A stretch of 64,000 bases of DNA from Balneolaceae bacterium (lineage in GTDB: Bacteria > Bacteroidota > Rhodothermia > Balneolales > Balneolaceae). The translations under genes were made by a program, and so were the position numbers. The stretch lies in assembly GCA_017640665.1 (NCBI GenBank), contig JAEPQE010000001.1, positions 1,133,262 to 1,197,261 of the forward strand, read 5' to 3'. How positions within the stretch are numbered: position 1 is the stretch's first letter; each line of letters begins with the position of its first letter. The notes under the pieces were generated by a model that saw only the letters and a program-made list of their open reading frames with translations, ran no database searches and was not told the DNA's origin. Below are positions 9,757-18,641 of this stretch, in pieces.

Positions 9757-10995
9757 ATGGCACGGAAAAAGAATTACAAAAACCGTAATAAGAATCGTAA
9801 TAACAATAACAAAAACAGAAACCGCAATAATAATAAGAAAGGCGGCAATGTTTTTATTCCCAAGTTTTACTGGAATAACAATCAAGGGGTGGCTGGTAAA
9901 TATGCCGGAGTTCTGGAAATTAACTCGAAAGGTTGGGGCTTTATCCGAAAACTGGATTACGAATTTAGCTACAATCCTCAGGATCCTTTTTTGAAACCTG
10001 AAGAAGTAAAAGCACTTGATCTTAGACAAGGGTTGATTTTAGAAGGAGAGTTTGAGGAAGATAATCAGGGAAACAAGCATGTACACTCTGTTGAGTTTGT
10101 AAACAGAAAACCGTTGGAGTTTTGGACTAAATGCTCACGGTTTGAGCGGCAAACCCCCATTATGCCGATAGAATGGATTAAGATGGGAGAACATGCTGAA
10201 GATACAGAGATGCGTGTTATTGACTTGGTATCACCGATTGGTAAAGGGCAGCGTGCGCTAATTGTTGCACCTCCCAGAACAGGAAAAACCGTACTTCTTA
10301 AGCAAATCGCCAATGCACTATCTGCTCATCATGAAGACATCCACTTAAGCGTTTTATTAGTAGATGAAAGACCTGAGGAAGTAACAGATTTCATCCGTTC
10401 AACCGATGCAGAAGTATTTGCTTCATCGAACGATAAAAAGACACAGAGCCATATTCGAATCACAGAAATGGCACTTGGATACGCCAAGCGCAAAGCAGAG
10501 ATGGGCGAAGATGCTGTATTGCTTATCGACTCCATGACCAGATTGGGACGAGCTTACAACGCGGTTCAAACCAATAGTGGAAGAACACTTTCAGGTGGTT
10601 TAGATATCAGAGCGCTTGAAATCCCTAAAAAAATATTCGGTTCAGCCCGTAAAATTGAAGGCGGAGGCTCGCTGACTATTATCGCAACGTGTTTGGTAGA
10701 GACAAATTCCAGAATGGATGATTTGATTTTTGAGGAGTTCAAAGGTACCGGAAATATGGAGCTGGTACTAGACAGAGAGCTTGCCAATGATCGTATTTAT
10801 CCCGCCATCAACATTACAGCGTCAGGAACCAGAAACGAAGATAAATTCATCACTGATTCTCTGGAAGAGCGGAATATGGTTCGCCGGTATCTGCTGAAGA
10901 AATCTCCAAGAGAGTCGATGTTGGGATTACTGAAGGTGCTCAAAAACACGGACAGCAACGAAGAACTACTAAATCAGATCGCAGCCATCGCTTAA
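9757..10995 (+). CDS. rho: Transcription termination factor Rho
   Basis: Hexameric RNA-dependent ATPase that ends transcription. The 412-residue protein has an RNA-binding cold-shock-type domain (GVLEINSKGWGFIRK, about residues 50-115) and the ATPase core with Walker A APPRTGKT (Lys near 177), LLVDERPEEVTDF, and Walker B VLLIDSMTRLGRAYN. The usual helical N-terminal Rho_N domain is missing. In its place are about 40 residues made almost wholly of Asn, Lys and Arg, which look disordered and RNA-binding. The gene meets the leftward amidohydrolase gene tail to tail with a one-base gap. Confidence 0.97.
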   Translation: MARKKNYKNRNKNRNNNNKNRNRNNNKKGGNVFIPKFYWNNNQGVAGKYAGVLEINSKGWGFIRKLDYEFSYNPQDPFLKPEEVKALDLRQGLILEGEFEEDNQGNKHVHSVEFVNRKPLEFWTKCSRFERQTPIMPIEWIKMGEHAEDTEMRVIDLVSPIGKGQRALIVAPPRTGKTVLLKQIANALSAHHEDIHLSVLLVDERPEEVTDFIRSTDAEVFASSNDKKTQSHIRITEMALGYAKRKAEMGEDAVLLIDSMTRLGRAYNAVQTNSGRTLSGGLDIRALEIPKKIFGSARKIEGGGSLTIIATCLVETNSRMDDLIFEEFKGTGNMELVLDRELANDRIYPAINITASGTRNEDKFITDSLEERNMVRRYLLKKSPRESMLGLLKVLKNTDSNEELLNQIAAIA

Positions 10996-10996
10996 T

Positions 10997-12694
10997 TTAA
11001 TTACGGGAATTTGCAGGAGTAAGAACTCTTCCACTCAACGTACTCTGTAGTTTGCCTTGAGACAAAGCTGAAACTCCATTCACAAATACATACTCGATAC
11101 CAGAGGAATGTTGATGTGGTTCAAAAAAAGTAGATTGATCCTGAATCTCATCTAAATCAAAGACAACGATATCAGCATAATACTCTTCCCTAATCAACCC
11201 GCGGTTCTGTATATTCATTATTTGAGCAGGTAAAGAAGTGGAAGAACGTATTGCATGAGCAACAGAAATAGTGTTGTTTGTGAGTGCATACTTAAAGATT
11301 TTCCGGGGAAAGGTACCATAAAATCGGGCATGGATATTATTTCCATCTTCAGGAAGTGTGATACTTCCGTCCGTAGTTGTGGCAGTCCATTGAGTTGCAG
11401 CGATGGCATTTAAGTCATCTTCATGCATAGAGAAACTTCGCAGTCTTGCTCCTCCTCTTCGGTTTTCAAAACCTCTTCTTTGCAATTCAATGACCATATC
11501 CTGTGGAGAAATTCCATTCTCCATAGCAAGTTCAGATATATTTTTTCCGATATAAGATGAATCAGGAAACTCGAAGACTACGATCCGTTCAGGTCCGCCG
11601 CGATACGCCAGAGAATGAGATATATCTGCATATAAAGCGGTAGTTAATTGCGGATCTTTCAAGGCTTCTTCTAAAGGTAATTTATAATTCCAAGGTTGGG
11701 TTGATTCAATCCCAAAACGATCAAAATCAAAGACCCAGTTAGGAAGTAAACGAGTATTACCATCGCTTCCACTGGTGTTATATGGATATTGATCGGCGTA
11801 AACAGAAACGCCCCGATTACGAGCTTGTTCGATTAACGAAATAGCAGCCCGACTGCCACCCCAATAATTCGCCCCTCTTGATTTTAGATGAGAAGCTACA
11901 ACCGTGGCACCTGTTTCTTCTCCAATTCGAATAGTTTCTTCTACTGCATCTAGTAAAGTTGGAGGTGTAGGACTTTCATCGCTGGGTAACCAACGCATGG
12001 GCGTTTTAGCTTCACTTCGTTGATGGGAAATATATACACCACCAAAAGGCTCGATTTCTTCTACCAGAGCAATAACTTCTTCGGTATTACTCCACCGCCC
12101 CGGTTCGTATTCCAGTCCGGCTGACAGCCCAAAAGCCCCTCCTATGATGGCTTCCCGAACGATTGATTTTAATTCCTGAATTTCACCAACAGTAGAATAT
12201 CGCTCGTTATCCTCTCCAAGTACTTTGAAACGAATAGAGTTATGACCAACCATAAGTCCGGCGTTCACACCAATACCGTTGGCTTCAAGGGTGCCGATTT
12301 GATCCCTTATTGGTTCTGTGGAAGAACGACCATCTTGATTTACAATGACGGTTGTAATTCCCTGAGAAATTAAATTAGGAGCGATCCTTCTGCGACGATC
12401 TTCTGAATCTAACCCTCTTCCCTCAGAAGCGGGATCCAATGCATGAGAATGGATATCGATAAAGCCAGGCGAAATATACAGACCTGTAATATCGATTATT
12501 TCGTCTGCCGAGGCGGAGCTCAGATCACCAATAGCTACGATTTTGTCATCAGAGATAGCAACATCAGCATAAAACCAAGGATTCCCAGAGCCATCAAAGA
12601 CTCTTCCGTTCGTTAGGATGATATCATAACCCTGCCCAAATGATGCTAATGGGATCAAAGTACACAGGATGATAAAGAAGGATAGCTTTTTCAA
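10997..12694 (-). CDS. Exported D-aminoacylase-like amidohydrolase
   Basis: A 565-residue amidohydrolase-superfamily protein with a signal peptide (first ~20 residues, ending SFGQ). Features of the N-acyl-D-amino-acid deacylase group are DIILTNGRVFDGSG, the metal-binding PGFIDIHSHALD, VYISHQRSE, VVASHLKSRG and a C-terminal GLIREEYYADIVVFD. It would hydrolyse N-acyl-D-amino acids or related peptides outside the cytoplasm; the substrate is unproven. It is the last gene of the leftward purS-clpS-purQ-lptB-rhodanese unit, starting 10 bases after the rhodanese gene. Confidence 0.85.
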   Translation of the reverse strand: MKKLSFFIILCTLIPLASFGQGYDIILTNGRVFDGSGNPWFYADVAISDDKIVAIGDLSSASADEIIDITGLYISPGFIDIHSHALDPASEGRGLDSEDRRRRIAPNLISQGITTVIVNQDGRSSTEPIRDQIGTLEANGIGVNAGLMVGHNSIRFKVLGEDNERYSTVGEIQELKSIVREAIIGGAFGLSAGLEYEPGRWSNTEEVIALVEEIEPFGGVYISHQRSEAKTPMRWLPSDESPTPPTLLDAVEETIRIGEETGATVVASHLKSRGANYWGGSRAAISLIEQARNRGVSVYADQYPYNTSGSDGNTRLLPNWVFDFDRFGIESTQPWNYKLPLEEALKDPQLTTALYADISHSLAYRGGPERIVVFEFPDSSYIGKNISELAMENGISPQDMVIELQRRGFENRRGGARLRSFSMHEDDLNAIAATQWTATTTDGSITLPEDGNNIHARFYGTFPRKIFKYALTNNTISVAHAIRSSTSLPAQIMNIQNRGLIREEYYADIVVFDLDEIQDQSTFFEPHQHSSGIEYVFVNGVSALSQGKLQSTLSGRVLTPANSRN

Positions 12695-12704
12695 AATGAG
12701 TGGA

Positions 12705-13025
12705 TTATGCTACGGGCATGCTTGGGTCGATCTCATTAGACCATGCGGTAATTCCACCCTTAAGATTGTGTACGTTGGTAAAGCCTTCACTTTCCATGAT
12801 GCTAACCGCTTTTCCACTTCTTCCACCCGAGCGGCACATCATTATGATTTCAGTGTCTTTATCAGCTTCGATTTCATCAAGACGGCTTGGCAATTCTCCT
12901 AATGGAATGTGTTGACCATCAAGATTAGAGACTAAATACTCCGTGTTTTCACGCACATCAACTAATACGAAATCAGCTCCGTTTTCTTTCTTTTCTTTAA
13001 GTTCCTGAACAGTTATTTCTTTCAT
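12705..13025 (-). CDS. Rhodanese-like domain protein
   Basis: A single-domain rhodanese of 106 residues with the active-site loop CRSGGRSG (Cys64) and the N-terminal FVLVDVRENTEY. Such proteins carry sulfur as a cysteine persulfide in the cytoplasm; the acceptor is unknown. It starts 3 bases after lptB and ends 10 bases before the amidohydrolase, so all appear co-transcribed. Confidence 0.9.
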   Translation of the reverse strand: MKEITVQELKEKKENGADFVLVDVRENTEYLVSNLDGQHIPLGELPSRLDEIEADKDTEIIMMCRSGGRSGKAVSIMESEGFTNVHNLKGGITAWSNEIDPSMPVA

Positions 13026-13028
13026 TGT

Positions 13029-13787
13029 TTATTCGTTTTTGTATCGGTCTAGTTTAAAAGTTTGACCAAGATATAATTTTTTGGCCTTTTCGTCATTTGC
13101 TAAGGTGTCAGCATCCCCTTCCATCAATATCTTACCTTCAAACATCAGGTAAGCACGGTCGGTAATTGCCAAAGTTTCGTGGACGTTATGATCGGTAATC
13201 AGGATTCCAATATTCTGGTCTTTCAGTTTTGACACGATTTCCTGAATATCTTCTACTGCAATCGGATCTACTCCTGCAAAGGGTTCGTCCAGGAGAATGA
13301 ATTTAGGGTTTGTAACCAACGCCCGGGCAATTTCTGTTCTGCGTCGTTCTCCACCTGATAAACTATATCCTTTACTGTTTACCACGGTTTGAAGTGAAAA
13401 TTCTTCAATAAGACGATCACAGCGATCTTTAATCTCCTGTTTTGTATAATCCAGAAACTGAAGAACGGATTCTAAATTCTGTCGCACGGTTAGGTTTCGA
13501 AATACACTAGCCTCCTGCGCTAAGTAGCCAATTCCTTTTCGGGCGCGCTTGTACATTGGAGTTTGTGTAATGTTTTCTTCATTCAGAAAAATCTTCCCGG
13601 CATTGGGAGTCACCAAGCCTACCATCATGTAAAAAGTAGTGGTTTTCCCCGCTCCGTTCGGTCCAAGAAGTCCTACAATTTCTCCCTGCTCAACATTGAT
13701 GGATACATCATCTACAACCGTTCGCTTACGGTAACGTTTTACCAGTCCCTGGCTGTGAAGTTTTAATGGTTGGAAATCGCTGCTCAT
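13029..13787 (-). CDS. lptB: LPS export ABC transporter ATP-binding protein
   Basis: The cytoplasmic ATPase that powers lipopolysaccharide extraction by LptFG. The 252 residues contain Walker A ([12 protein letters not shown]), the Q-loop region, signature [15 protein letters not shown], Walker [14 protein letters not shown] and the switch His in LITDHNVHE. The [11 protein letters not shown] signature and the VDP and TDHNVHET stretches are typical of LptB. No other lpt gene is in the window. It lies 19 bases after purQ and 3 bases before the rhodanese gene. Confidence 0.93.
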   Translation of the reverse strand: MSSDFQPLKLHSQGLVKRYRKRTVVDDVSINVEQGEIVGLLGPNGAGKTTTFYMMVGLVTPNAGKIFLNEENITQTPMYKRARKGIGYLAQEASVFRNLTVRQNLESVLQFLDYTKQEIKDRCDRLIEEFSLQTVVNSKGYSLSGGERRRTEIARALVTNPKFILLDEPFAGVDPIAVEDIQEIVSKLKDQNIGILITDHNVHETLAITDRAYLMFEGKILMEGDADTLANDEKAKKLYLGQTFKLDRYKNE

Positions 13788-13806
13788 GCAGTGAAGGTAC
13801 TAAATC

Positions 13807-14505
13807 CTACGCTATCGACAAGGAATTTAGAATAGAATCGAAGATAGGTTTGCCATCTTCCGAACCGAGAATTTTTTCCATAGCTCTTTCCGGGTGAGGC
13901 ATCATGCCTAACACGTTTCTGCCATCGTTGGTAATACCTGCAATGTTATCAATAGAGCCATTGAAGTTAGCTTCTTCGGTCAGGTTACCAACTTCATCAC
14001 AATAACGGAAGAGAACCTGGTCTTTGTCCTGAAGTGATTTAAGACCATCATCACTGATGAAGTAATTTCCTTCCCCATGAGAAACAGGAATATTGAACAC
14101 CTGCCCTTTTTCTAATCCTGAAGTGAAAAGAGAATCAGTAGTTTCACAGCGCATGTTGATATTTTTACACACAAAACGAAGTTTGTGATTGTGCATCATT
14201 GCACCTGGAATTAAGCTTGCTTCAAGCAAAATCTGGAAGCCATTACAAATACCCATGACAGGACCGCCTTTCTCCGCGAACTTCACCACTTCCTGCATAA
14301 TAGGTGAGAAACGAGCAATAGCACCAGAGCGAAGGTAATCACCATAAGAAAATCCTCCCGGAACAATTAAAAAGTCGATGCCGGTGAGATCAGTATCTTT
14401 ATGCCAGAGGAATTTCACTTCGCAATTCATCACATGCTTCATAGCATGATATGCGTCATGATCACAATTAGAGCCGGGGAATACGATTACGCCAAATGTT
14501 GCCAC
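13807..14505 (-). CDS. purQ: Phosphoribosylformylglycinamidine synthase, glutaminase subunit
   Basis: Class I glutamine amidotransferase subunit that supplies ammonia to PurL in step four of purine synthesis. The 232 residues contain FPGSNCDHD at the start, the nucleophile elbow GICNGFQ with Cys87, and the catalytic His/Glu motif HPERAMEK near the C-terminus. It follows clpS by 3 bases and is in the same unit as purS; purL itself is not in the window. Identification is firm. Confidence 0.97.
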   Translation of the reverse strand: MATFGVIVFPGSNCDHDAYHAMKHVMNCEVKFLWHKDTDLTGIDFLIVPGGFSYGDYLRSGAIARFSPIMQEVVKFAEKGGPVMGICNGFQILLEASLIPGAMMHNHKLRFVCKNINMRCETTDSLFTSGLEKGQVFNIPVSHGEGNYFISDDGLKSLQDKDQVLFRYCDEVGNLTEEANFNGSIDNIAGITNDGRNVLGMMPHPERAMEKILGSEDGKPIFDSILNSLSIA

Positions 14506-14508
14506 GTT

Positions 14509-14838
14509 TTATCCTTTTATTTCGGTAACGAGTTGAATTTCTTTTAAAACGCTGTCAATTCGAAGACATTCTTCAAACTCACCCTCATGAACCAATGCCT
14601 TACCTTCGTTATGAACCTGCCAGGTAAGTTTTTCGGCATGAGACAAAGAGCATCCGGTTGCTTTCATCAGTTGCTCAATTACTTCGTCAAATGTGTGAAT
14701 GTCATCATCGTATAAGAAAAGGCGCCAGGGCGTTTTAACCTGCTCCTCAACTTCTGATTCGGTTTTGGTTTCCGTAGCTTCCTCAAGATCGGCCAACACC
14801 GTTTCGGTATAGTACGTATCAAGAGTTTCGGGAATCAT
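14509..14838 (-). CDS. clpS: ClpS-like protease adaptor
   Basis: A 109-residue protein whose last 75 residues match ClpS, which hands N-degron substrates to ClpAP. Visible motifs are RLFLYDDDIHTFDEVIEQLM (the family's NDD loop appears as DDD), VHNEGKALV and a short C-terminal helix. About 35 acidic N-terminal residues form a longer leader than usual. The gene sits between purS (one-base gap) and purQ (3-base gap), so its expression is tied to purine synthesis genes. No clpA is in view. I am confident of the fold, less so of the physiological partner. Confidence 0.85.
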   Translation of the reverse strand: MIPETLDTYYTETVLADLEEATETKTESEVEEQVKTPWRLFLYDDDIHTFDEVIEQLMKATGCSLSHAEKLTWQVHNEGKALVHEGEFEECLRIDSVLKEIQLVTEIKG

Positions 14839-14839
14839 C

Positions 14840-15085
14840 TTATTGATTGATTTCGATTTCGAAATCTTCCATCACTTCGTTAGCCAGCAATTTAGCGCAG
14901 GCAGTTTCAACAATTTCTTTAGCGGCAGATTCAGAATCGGCATTTATATCCAATTCAATGAATTTACCAATGCGCACTTTCTCAACCTGACTAATCCCAA
15001 GATTTTGAAGAGCATGATGAGCGGCCTTTCCTTTAGGATCGAGAATAGAAGGGCGTAGCGTTACATTTACTTTAGCTTTGTACAT
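14840..15085 (-). CDS. purS: Phosphoribosylformylglycinamidine synthase subunit PurS
   Basis: The small bridging subunit between PurL and PurQ. The 81 residues show the family pattern KVNVTLRPSILDPKG, HHALQNLGI and VRIGKFIELDI. It is the first gene of the leftward unit, followed by clpS after one base. The 319-base stretch upstream of its start holds only repeats. Confidence 0.95.
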   Translation of the reverse strand: MYKAKVNVTLRPSILDPKGKAAHHALQNLGISQVEKVRIGKFIELDINADSESAAKEIVETACAKLLANEVMEDFEIEINQ

Positions 15086-15225
15086 GATGGAGCTTCGTTT
15101 TAAGTGAGTGCCAAATTTAAGGCTTATTGTGTTTAGCTGCTAAAGGCTTTTCGGGATTTTTTTGAGAGGATGTATTGGTTGTGTTGGAGGCTTGTCCTGA
15201 AGTCTCGGGATGCTGTATAAATAAA

Positions 15226-15393
15226 GTCATCCTGAGGATACCTCCGAAGGATCTGGGAGGATATCTGTTCGGTTCTTTATTTACTGTCATCCCGGACTTG
15301 ATCCGGGATCTTTTTAAAGTATTGTAGCCAGATTATAAATAGAAAGGAAAACAAAGCCTGAATCGTAAGATCCTGAAACGAGTTTAGGATGAC
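15226..15393. repeat. Intergenic GTCAT-ended repeat, composite
   Basis: The 319-base gap between purS and miaA holds no gene. From 15226 to 15393 it is bounded by GTCATCC and its inverse GGATGAC. Inside is a hairpin ATCCCGGA/TCCGGGAT with a 5-base loop at about 15289-15309. The element belongs to the intergenic family also seen at 26821, 27476, 30692, 33022 and 58804. Promoters for the two flanking leftward genes probably lie in or near it, but I could not pick one out. Confidence 0.65.
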
Positions 15394-15404
15394 ACAATAG
15401 AGAA

Positions 15405-16313
15405 CTAAGGAATAGTCCTCAAAACCCGCTCCTTTATCTCCTCCACCGAAAGCTGATCAGCATCCAGCCATTGAATAAAGTCCCAGCGCCGAAACCAGGT
15501 AAGTTGTCGTTTGGCATATCTTCGGGTGTTGGTCTTGATCTTTTCAATCATTTCGTCTTTGGTAAAGTCCCCATCCAAATAAGTGATTATTTCACGATAT
15601 CCAACTGTTTGAAGTGATTGTAAGTCCTTGAGAAAACCCTGATCCAAAATGGATTGAACTTCTTCAATAAGTCCATTCTCAATCATCAAATCTACCCGTT
15701 GGTTGATACGTTCGTACAGTTTCTCTCTGGGATGATGGAGTCCGAAAACGAGCGTATTTTTTGGAAGCGTAATCTCATCTTTTTGATGAAAAGAACTGAA
15801 GGGCCTTCCGGTTTGCATCCACACATCCAGTGCGCGAATGATACGCAGACGATTCATTCCATCCATTTTGGGGATGTAATCTGGATCGATTTCTTTCAGC
15901 TTCTCATATAAAATTTCAATCCCTTCTTCATCAATTTGTTGATTGAGTTTAGTGATGTTTTCTTCTTTTGAATCCGGGATATTGCTGAATGGCTGAATGA
16001 GCCCGGTAAGATGAAGCGTGCTACCTCCGGCATAAACCACATGATCAGAATGTTGAAGGATTTCTTTTTCCCAATCTTCGGCCCGTGCCACAAACTTTAC
16101 CGCGCTGTCATCTTCTTCCAACTCTAAATTAGAAATATTGAAATGCGGAACTCGGCTCAGTTCTTTTTTGGAAGGTTTTGCCGTTCCGATATCCAGGTGT
16201 TTGTAACACTGACGAGAATCCGCTGAAATGATAGACGTCCCCAGTTCCTCAGCAAGCTGAAGAGATAATTCCGTTTTACCGGATGCTGTAGGGCCAAGGA
16301 GGATTATGCGCAC
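15405..16313 (-). CDS. miaA: tRNA dimethylallyltransferase
   Basis: Adds the dimethylallyl group to A37 of tRNAs that read U-starting codons. The 302 residues begin with the P-loop LLGPTASGKTELS, followed by ISADSRQCYKHLDIGTAKP, VYAGGSTLHLTG and the C-terminal TRRYAKRQLTWFRR. The start is GTG at 16313 directly before the P-loop strand. It is transcribed leftward on its own, with the TA pair diverging upstream. Confidence 0.96.
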   Translation of the reverse strand: MRIILLGPTASGKTELSLQLAEELGTSIISADSRQCYKHLDIGTAKPSKKELSRVPHFNISNLELEEDDSAVKFVARAEDWEKEILQHSDHVVYAGGSTLHLTGLIQPFSNIPDSKEENITKLNQQIDEEGIEILYEKLKEIDPDYIPKMDGMNRLRIIRALDVWMQTGRPFSSFHQKDEITLPKNTLVFGLHHPREKLYERINQRVDLMIENGLIEEVQSILDQGFLKDLQSLQTVGYREIITYLDGDFTKDEMIEKIKTNTRRYAKRQLTWFRRWDFIQWLDADQLSVEEIKERVLRTIP

Positions 16314-16380
16314 TTATGGTTTTTGTTGAATGTAGGCACATTTGAGGATAATGTTTATATTGAAACTGGAGATTAAGCTC

Positions 16381-16563
16381 ATGGAAAAAATAGTTTTAAA
16401 AAAGAACGAACCAATTTCTAAGCAGAAAGAGAAACTGGAAAGAGCAGGAAAGCAAAAAAAAGGTCTTGACGCAAAGAAATACTCAGGAATTTTGTCGGTA
16501 AAAGAAACCCCAATTGAGTACCAAAAGAGAGTGCGTAACGAATGGGATGAAGCTTCTTCTTGA
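16381..16563 (+). CDS. Putative antitoxin of a VapBC-like pair
   Basis: A 60-residue, Lys-rich protein. I place the start at ATG 16381, with GGAG 12 bases upstream, rather than the in-frame ATG at 16342. Its stop lies 17 bases inside the following PIN-domain gene, the overlap common in toxin-antitoxin pairs. The sequence is basic at the start and ends KRVRNEWDEASS; no DNA-binding fold can be recognised. The antitoxin role is inferred from size and position. Confidence 0.6.
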   Translation: MEKIVLKKNEPISKQKEKLERAGKQKKGLDAKKYSGILSVKETPIEYQKRVRNEWDEASS

Positions 16564-16909
16564 TACCAATATTGTAATCTATTTTCTGAACGGGGATAAA
16601 CGGCTGCTCTCTTTACTGGACGGGATGGAAGTCCATTTGTCGTTCATCACAGAACTTGAATTACTTTCTTACCCAGATATTAGTGATCAAGAACGAGTTG
16701 GAATAGAAGCTTTTCTTAAAGATTCTATGATTCACAATATCTCTAGAGAAATAAAAGAAAAGACAATCGAGCTTAGAAAGGCACACAAACTTAAACTTCC
16801 GGATTGTATCATTGCAGCAACAGCTATTTTGGAAAATATTTCATTGTTTTCAGCTGATAAAGCTTTTAACAGGGTCGAAGAGCTATCTTTTATTGATTTT
16901 GAAGTTTGA
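16547..16909 (+). CDS. PIN-domain toxin, VapC-like ribonuclease
   Basis: A 120-residue PIN-domain protein starting MKLLLDTNIVIYFL. The acidic active-site residues are visible: Asp6, the Glu of SFITELELLS, the Asp of LPDCIIAATA, and a late Asp in FSADKAF. VapC toxins cut tRNA or rRNA when not bound by antitoxin. A longer in-frame start at 16514 exists, but ATG 16547 gives the standard PIN N-terminus. It overlaps the putative antitoxin by 17 bases. Confidence 0.85.
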   Translation: MKLLLDTNIVIYFLNGDKRLLSLLDGMEVHLSFITELELLSYPDISDQERVGIEAFLKDSMIHNISREIKEKTIELRKAHKLKLPDCIIAATAILENISLFSADKAFNRVEELSFIDFEV

Positions 16910-16932
16910 TGGGAGCAAAATGAGTTTCTGCT

Positions 16933-16957
16933 GGTAACGATGGTCTGCGTCGTTACC
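16933..16957. repeat. Inverted repeat after the toxin gene
   Basis: A perfect 8-bp inverted repeat, GGTAACGA and TCGTTACC, with a 9-base loop lies 23 bases after the toxin stop. There is no T-run after it, so an intrinsic terminator is unlikely. It may stabilise the transcript 3' end or be a fragment of an intergenic repeat. Confidence 0.5.
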
Positions 16958-17007
16958 TTACGCCCTTACGCAGAGAACTGGAGCGAGAGTAACGGGAATT
17001 TAAAGAC

Positions 17008-17340
17008 TTAAGGCTCTCCCAAATAACGACGCAATTTGAAAGCCAGGGTATCAACTAAAGCAGGTTCCATGTATTCATAGATATCGGGGATATCCAGACA
17101 AATGATTTTTTGTGAGTTTAAATAAGTGCCAAAGTTCTTTCTCAGGCGGTTCAGATGCGCCTTCTCCATCACAAAAATAGTTTCCGCCCACTCTAATAAC
17201 TCACCTGATACTTTGTTTTCTGCATCATTATTTAATCCGGCAGACAATACGTTTATATCGCTTCTCTTAGAATAGACCTGCTCAGCAGTTGGGCTTCGAA
17301 GTTTATTTTGGCTACAAATGAAAAGAACGTTCTTGTTCAT
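17008..17340 (-). CDS. Low-molecular-weight protein tyrosine phosphatase-like protein
   Basis: A short 110-residue protein with the phosphatase loop CSQNKLRS (Cys9, five residues, Arg15) at the end of the first strand, and a later acidic stretch DIPDIYEYM that could supply the general acid. It matches the compact COG4551-type predicted tyrosine phosphatases rather than the 150-residue Wzb/YwlE enzymes. Its substrate is unknown. It starts 13 bases beyond the stop of the PorV/PorQ-family gene and is probably co-transcribed with it. Confidence 0.8.
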   Translation of the reverse strand: MNKNVLFICSQNKLRSPTAEQVYSKRSDINVLSAGLNNDAENKVSGELLEWAETIFVMEKAHLNRLRKNFGTYLNSQKIICLDIPDIYEYMEPALVDTLAFKLRRYLGEP

Positions 17341-17353
17341 AAAGAAATAATTT

Positions 17354-18451
17354 CTAACCCTTCCCCTTCAAATTAAACTTTAGTGAGATACGATGGGTGT
17401 AGCCTAGGTTGCTGGAGGTTCCGGCGAAGCTGGCGAAACCGTAATCTATGTAGAAGGAAGCTACCCGGAAGCCAAGTCCGAGTGTAGGAGAAACGGTAAA
17501 TCCGGCTTCAGGATCATCGATAAAATCAGTCAATCCGGCGCGAGCTGAGATTCGGTTTTTATAAGTGACTTCTCCCCCAATATGTGGCTCGATACTCATT
17601 GAGCCTAGATTCAAATAATATGCCTGGCGGTTTTCAAATAAGAGATTCAAATCAGCGGCAGCTACAAAATCAAAATCCGTAACAGAGAATGCTTTGGAAG
17701 CTCCCAATCGAACAGAAGGAAGCACATATTCATTTTGCCCGGATGGAATAGAGTCTCCAAATGTTTCCTGGAATGACTGACCGTCAGAACCGGTAAACTT
17801 TTCTTCGTTTACCGTCCACATTTTCTGCATGGTGGTCACATCCTGAATAGAGGCTCCTAAATCTACAAAATCTGTTTTGTATTGTGCACCCACATCAATG
17901 CTGTAGCCCCAGGCGTTGGCAAAAGGACCAAGTCGCTGATTGATAATCTTAGCAGAAGCACCGTAGGAAAGTCGTTCAGAATATTTTTTTGCGTAGGAGA
18001 GAAAGATGGCGATATCCGCAGCACTGAATTTGGTAATGTAAGATTCTGCGTCTTCTCTGGGTCCGCCATTAGGTCCGCGTTCGTTATCCCATGCATTTAA
18101 GGTATTGGCGATGTTATCCACTCCCTGGCGGAAGAAGCTAATACCAACAACACCATTTCCGGATTTCAATGGCGTTGCCACTGCTCCGTAATCGTATCCT
18201 ACAATTCCACCAAATCGCTCGGAGTGCATGTAAATCAGTTCCGGTTGTTCGAGTTGTGCGAGTCCGGCTACATTCCAGTATCCAGCGGTAACATCATTAG
18301 TAAGCGCTGAATGAGTTCCCCCCATACCAAGTGCTCGGGCTCCTGCTCCGGTACTCAGGAAGTCATTTCCATACTTCGCCAACGCAGATTGAGCCTGTGC
18401 TGAGATGCTGAATAAGCAGATTATAAAGAGCGCTGAAAAGATTCTTTTCAT
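17354..18451 (-). CDS. PorV/PorQ family outer-membrane protein
   Basis: A 365-residue protein when started at ATG 18451, which gives a clean signal peptide (MKRIFSALFI to SAQAQ). The in-frame TTG at 18469 would add six residues. The typical N-terminal motif GAGARALGMGGTHSALTND is followed by YWNVAGLAQLE, then beta-barrel-like strands ending in GYTHRISLKFN. PorV acts in type IX secretion and PorQ is related, but many family members have unknown roles and no other T9SS gene is in view. Confidence 0.85.
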   Translation of the reverse strand: MKRIFSALFIICLFSISAQAQSALAKYGNDFLSTGAGARALGMGGTHSALTNDVTAGYWNVAGLAQLEQPELIYMHSERFGGIVGYDYGAVATPLKSGNGVVGISFFRQGVDNIANTLNAWDNERGPNGGPREDAESYITKFSAADIAIFLSYAKKYSERLSYGASAKIINQRLGPFANAWGYSIDVGAQYKTDFVDLGASIQDVTTMQKMWTVNEEKFTGSDGQSFQETFGDSIPSGQNEYVLPSVRLGASKAFSVTDFDFVAAADLNLLFENRQAYYLNLGSMSIEPHIGGEVTYKNRISARAGLTDFIDDPEAGFTVSPTLGLGFRVASFYIDYGFASFAGTSSNLGYTHRISLKFNLKGKG

Positions 18452-18583
18452 CAAAAAAAGAGAGTTCAATAATTAATACAACAGTAGCGCTTTAACGATA
18501 AGAAAACAGGGTTATTTGAATAATAAAATCGTGTTCTCTCTGGTTGCGGAGGGAACAACTATTTCTTAGTATAAGCACATCAT

Positions 18584-18614
18584 TTTGAAAGGGCAAGATT
18601 GGGGAATAAATTGT
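18584..18614 (+). promoter_or_regulatory. Candidate Bacteroidota-type promoter of dnaN
   Basis: TTTG at 18584-18587 and TAAATTGT at 18607-18614 are separated by 19 bases, close to the TTTG-N19-TAnnTTTG pattern known from Bacteroidota sigma factors. The second box matches imperfectly. The dnaN start lies 27 bases downstream. Confidence 0.4.
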
Positions 18615-18641
18615 CCTTAACATACAATAACACACGGATCC

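Noticed and set aside
9754-10029. Leftward frame over the rho start (hydrophobic C-terminus)
   Set aside because: It is the antisense of the Asn/Lys codon run and has no independent support.
17354-18469. TTG start of the PorV/PorQ-family gene at 18469
   Set aside because: ATG 18451 gives a clean signal peptide; the extra residues add nothing recognisable.
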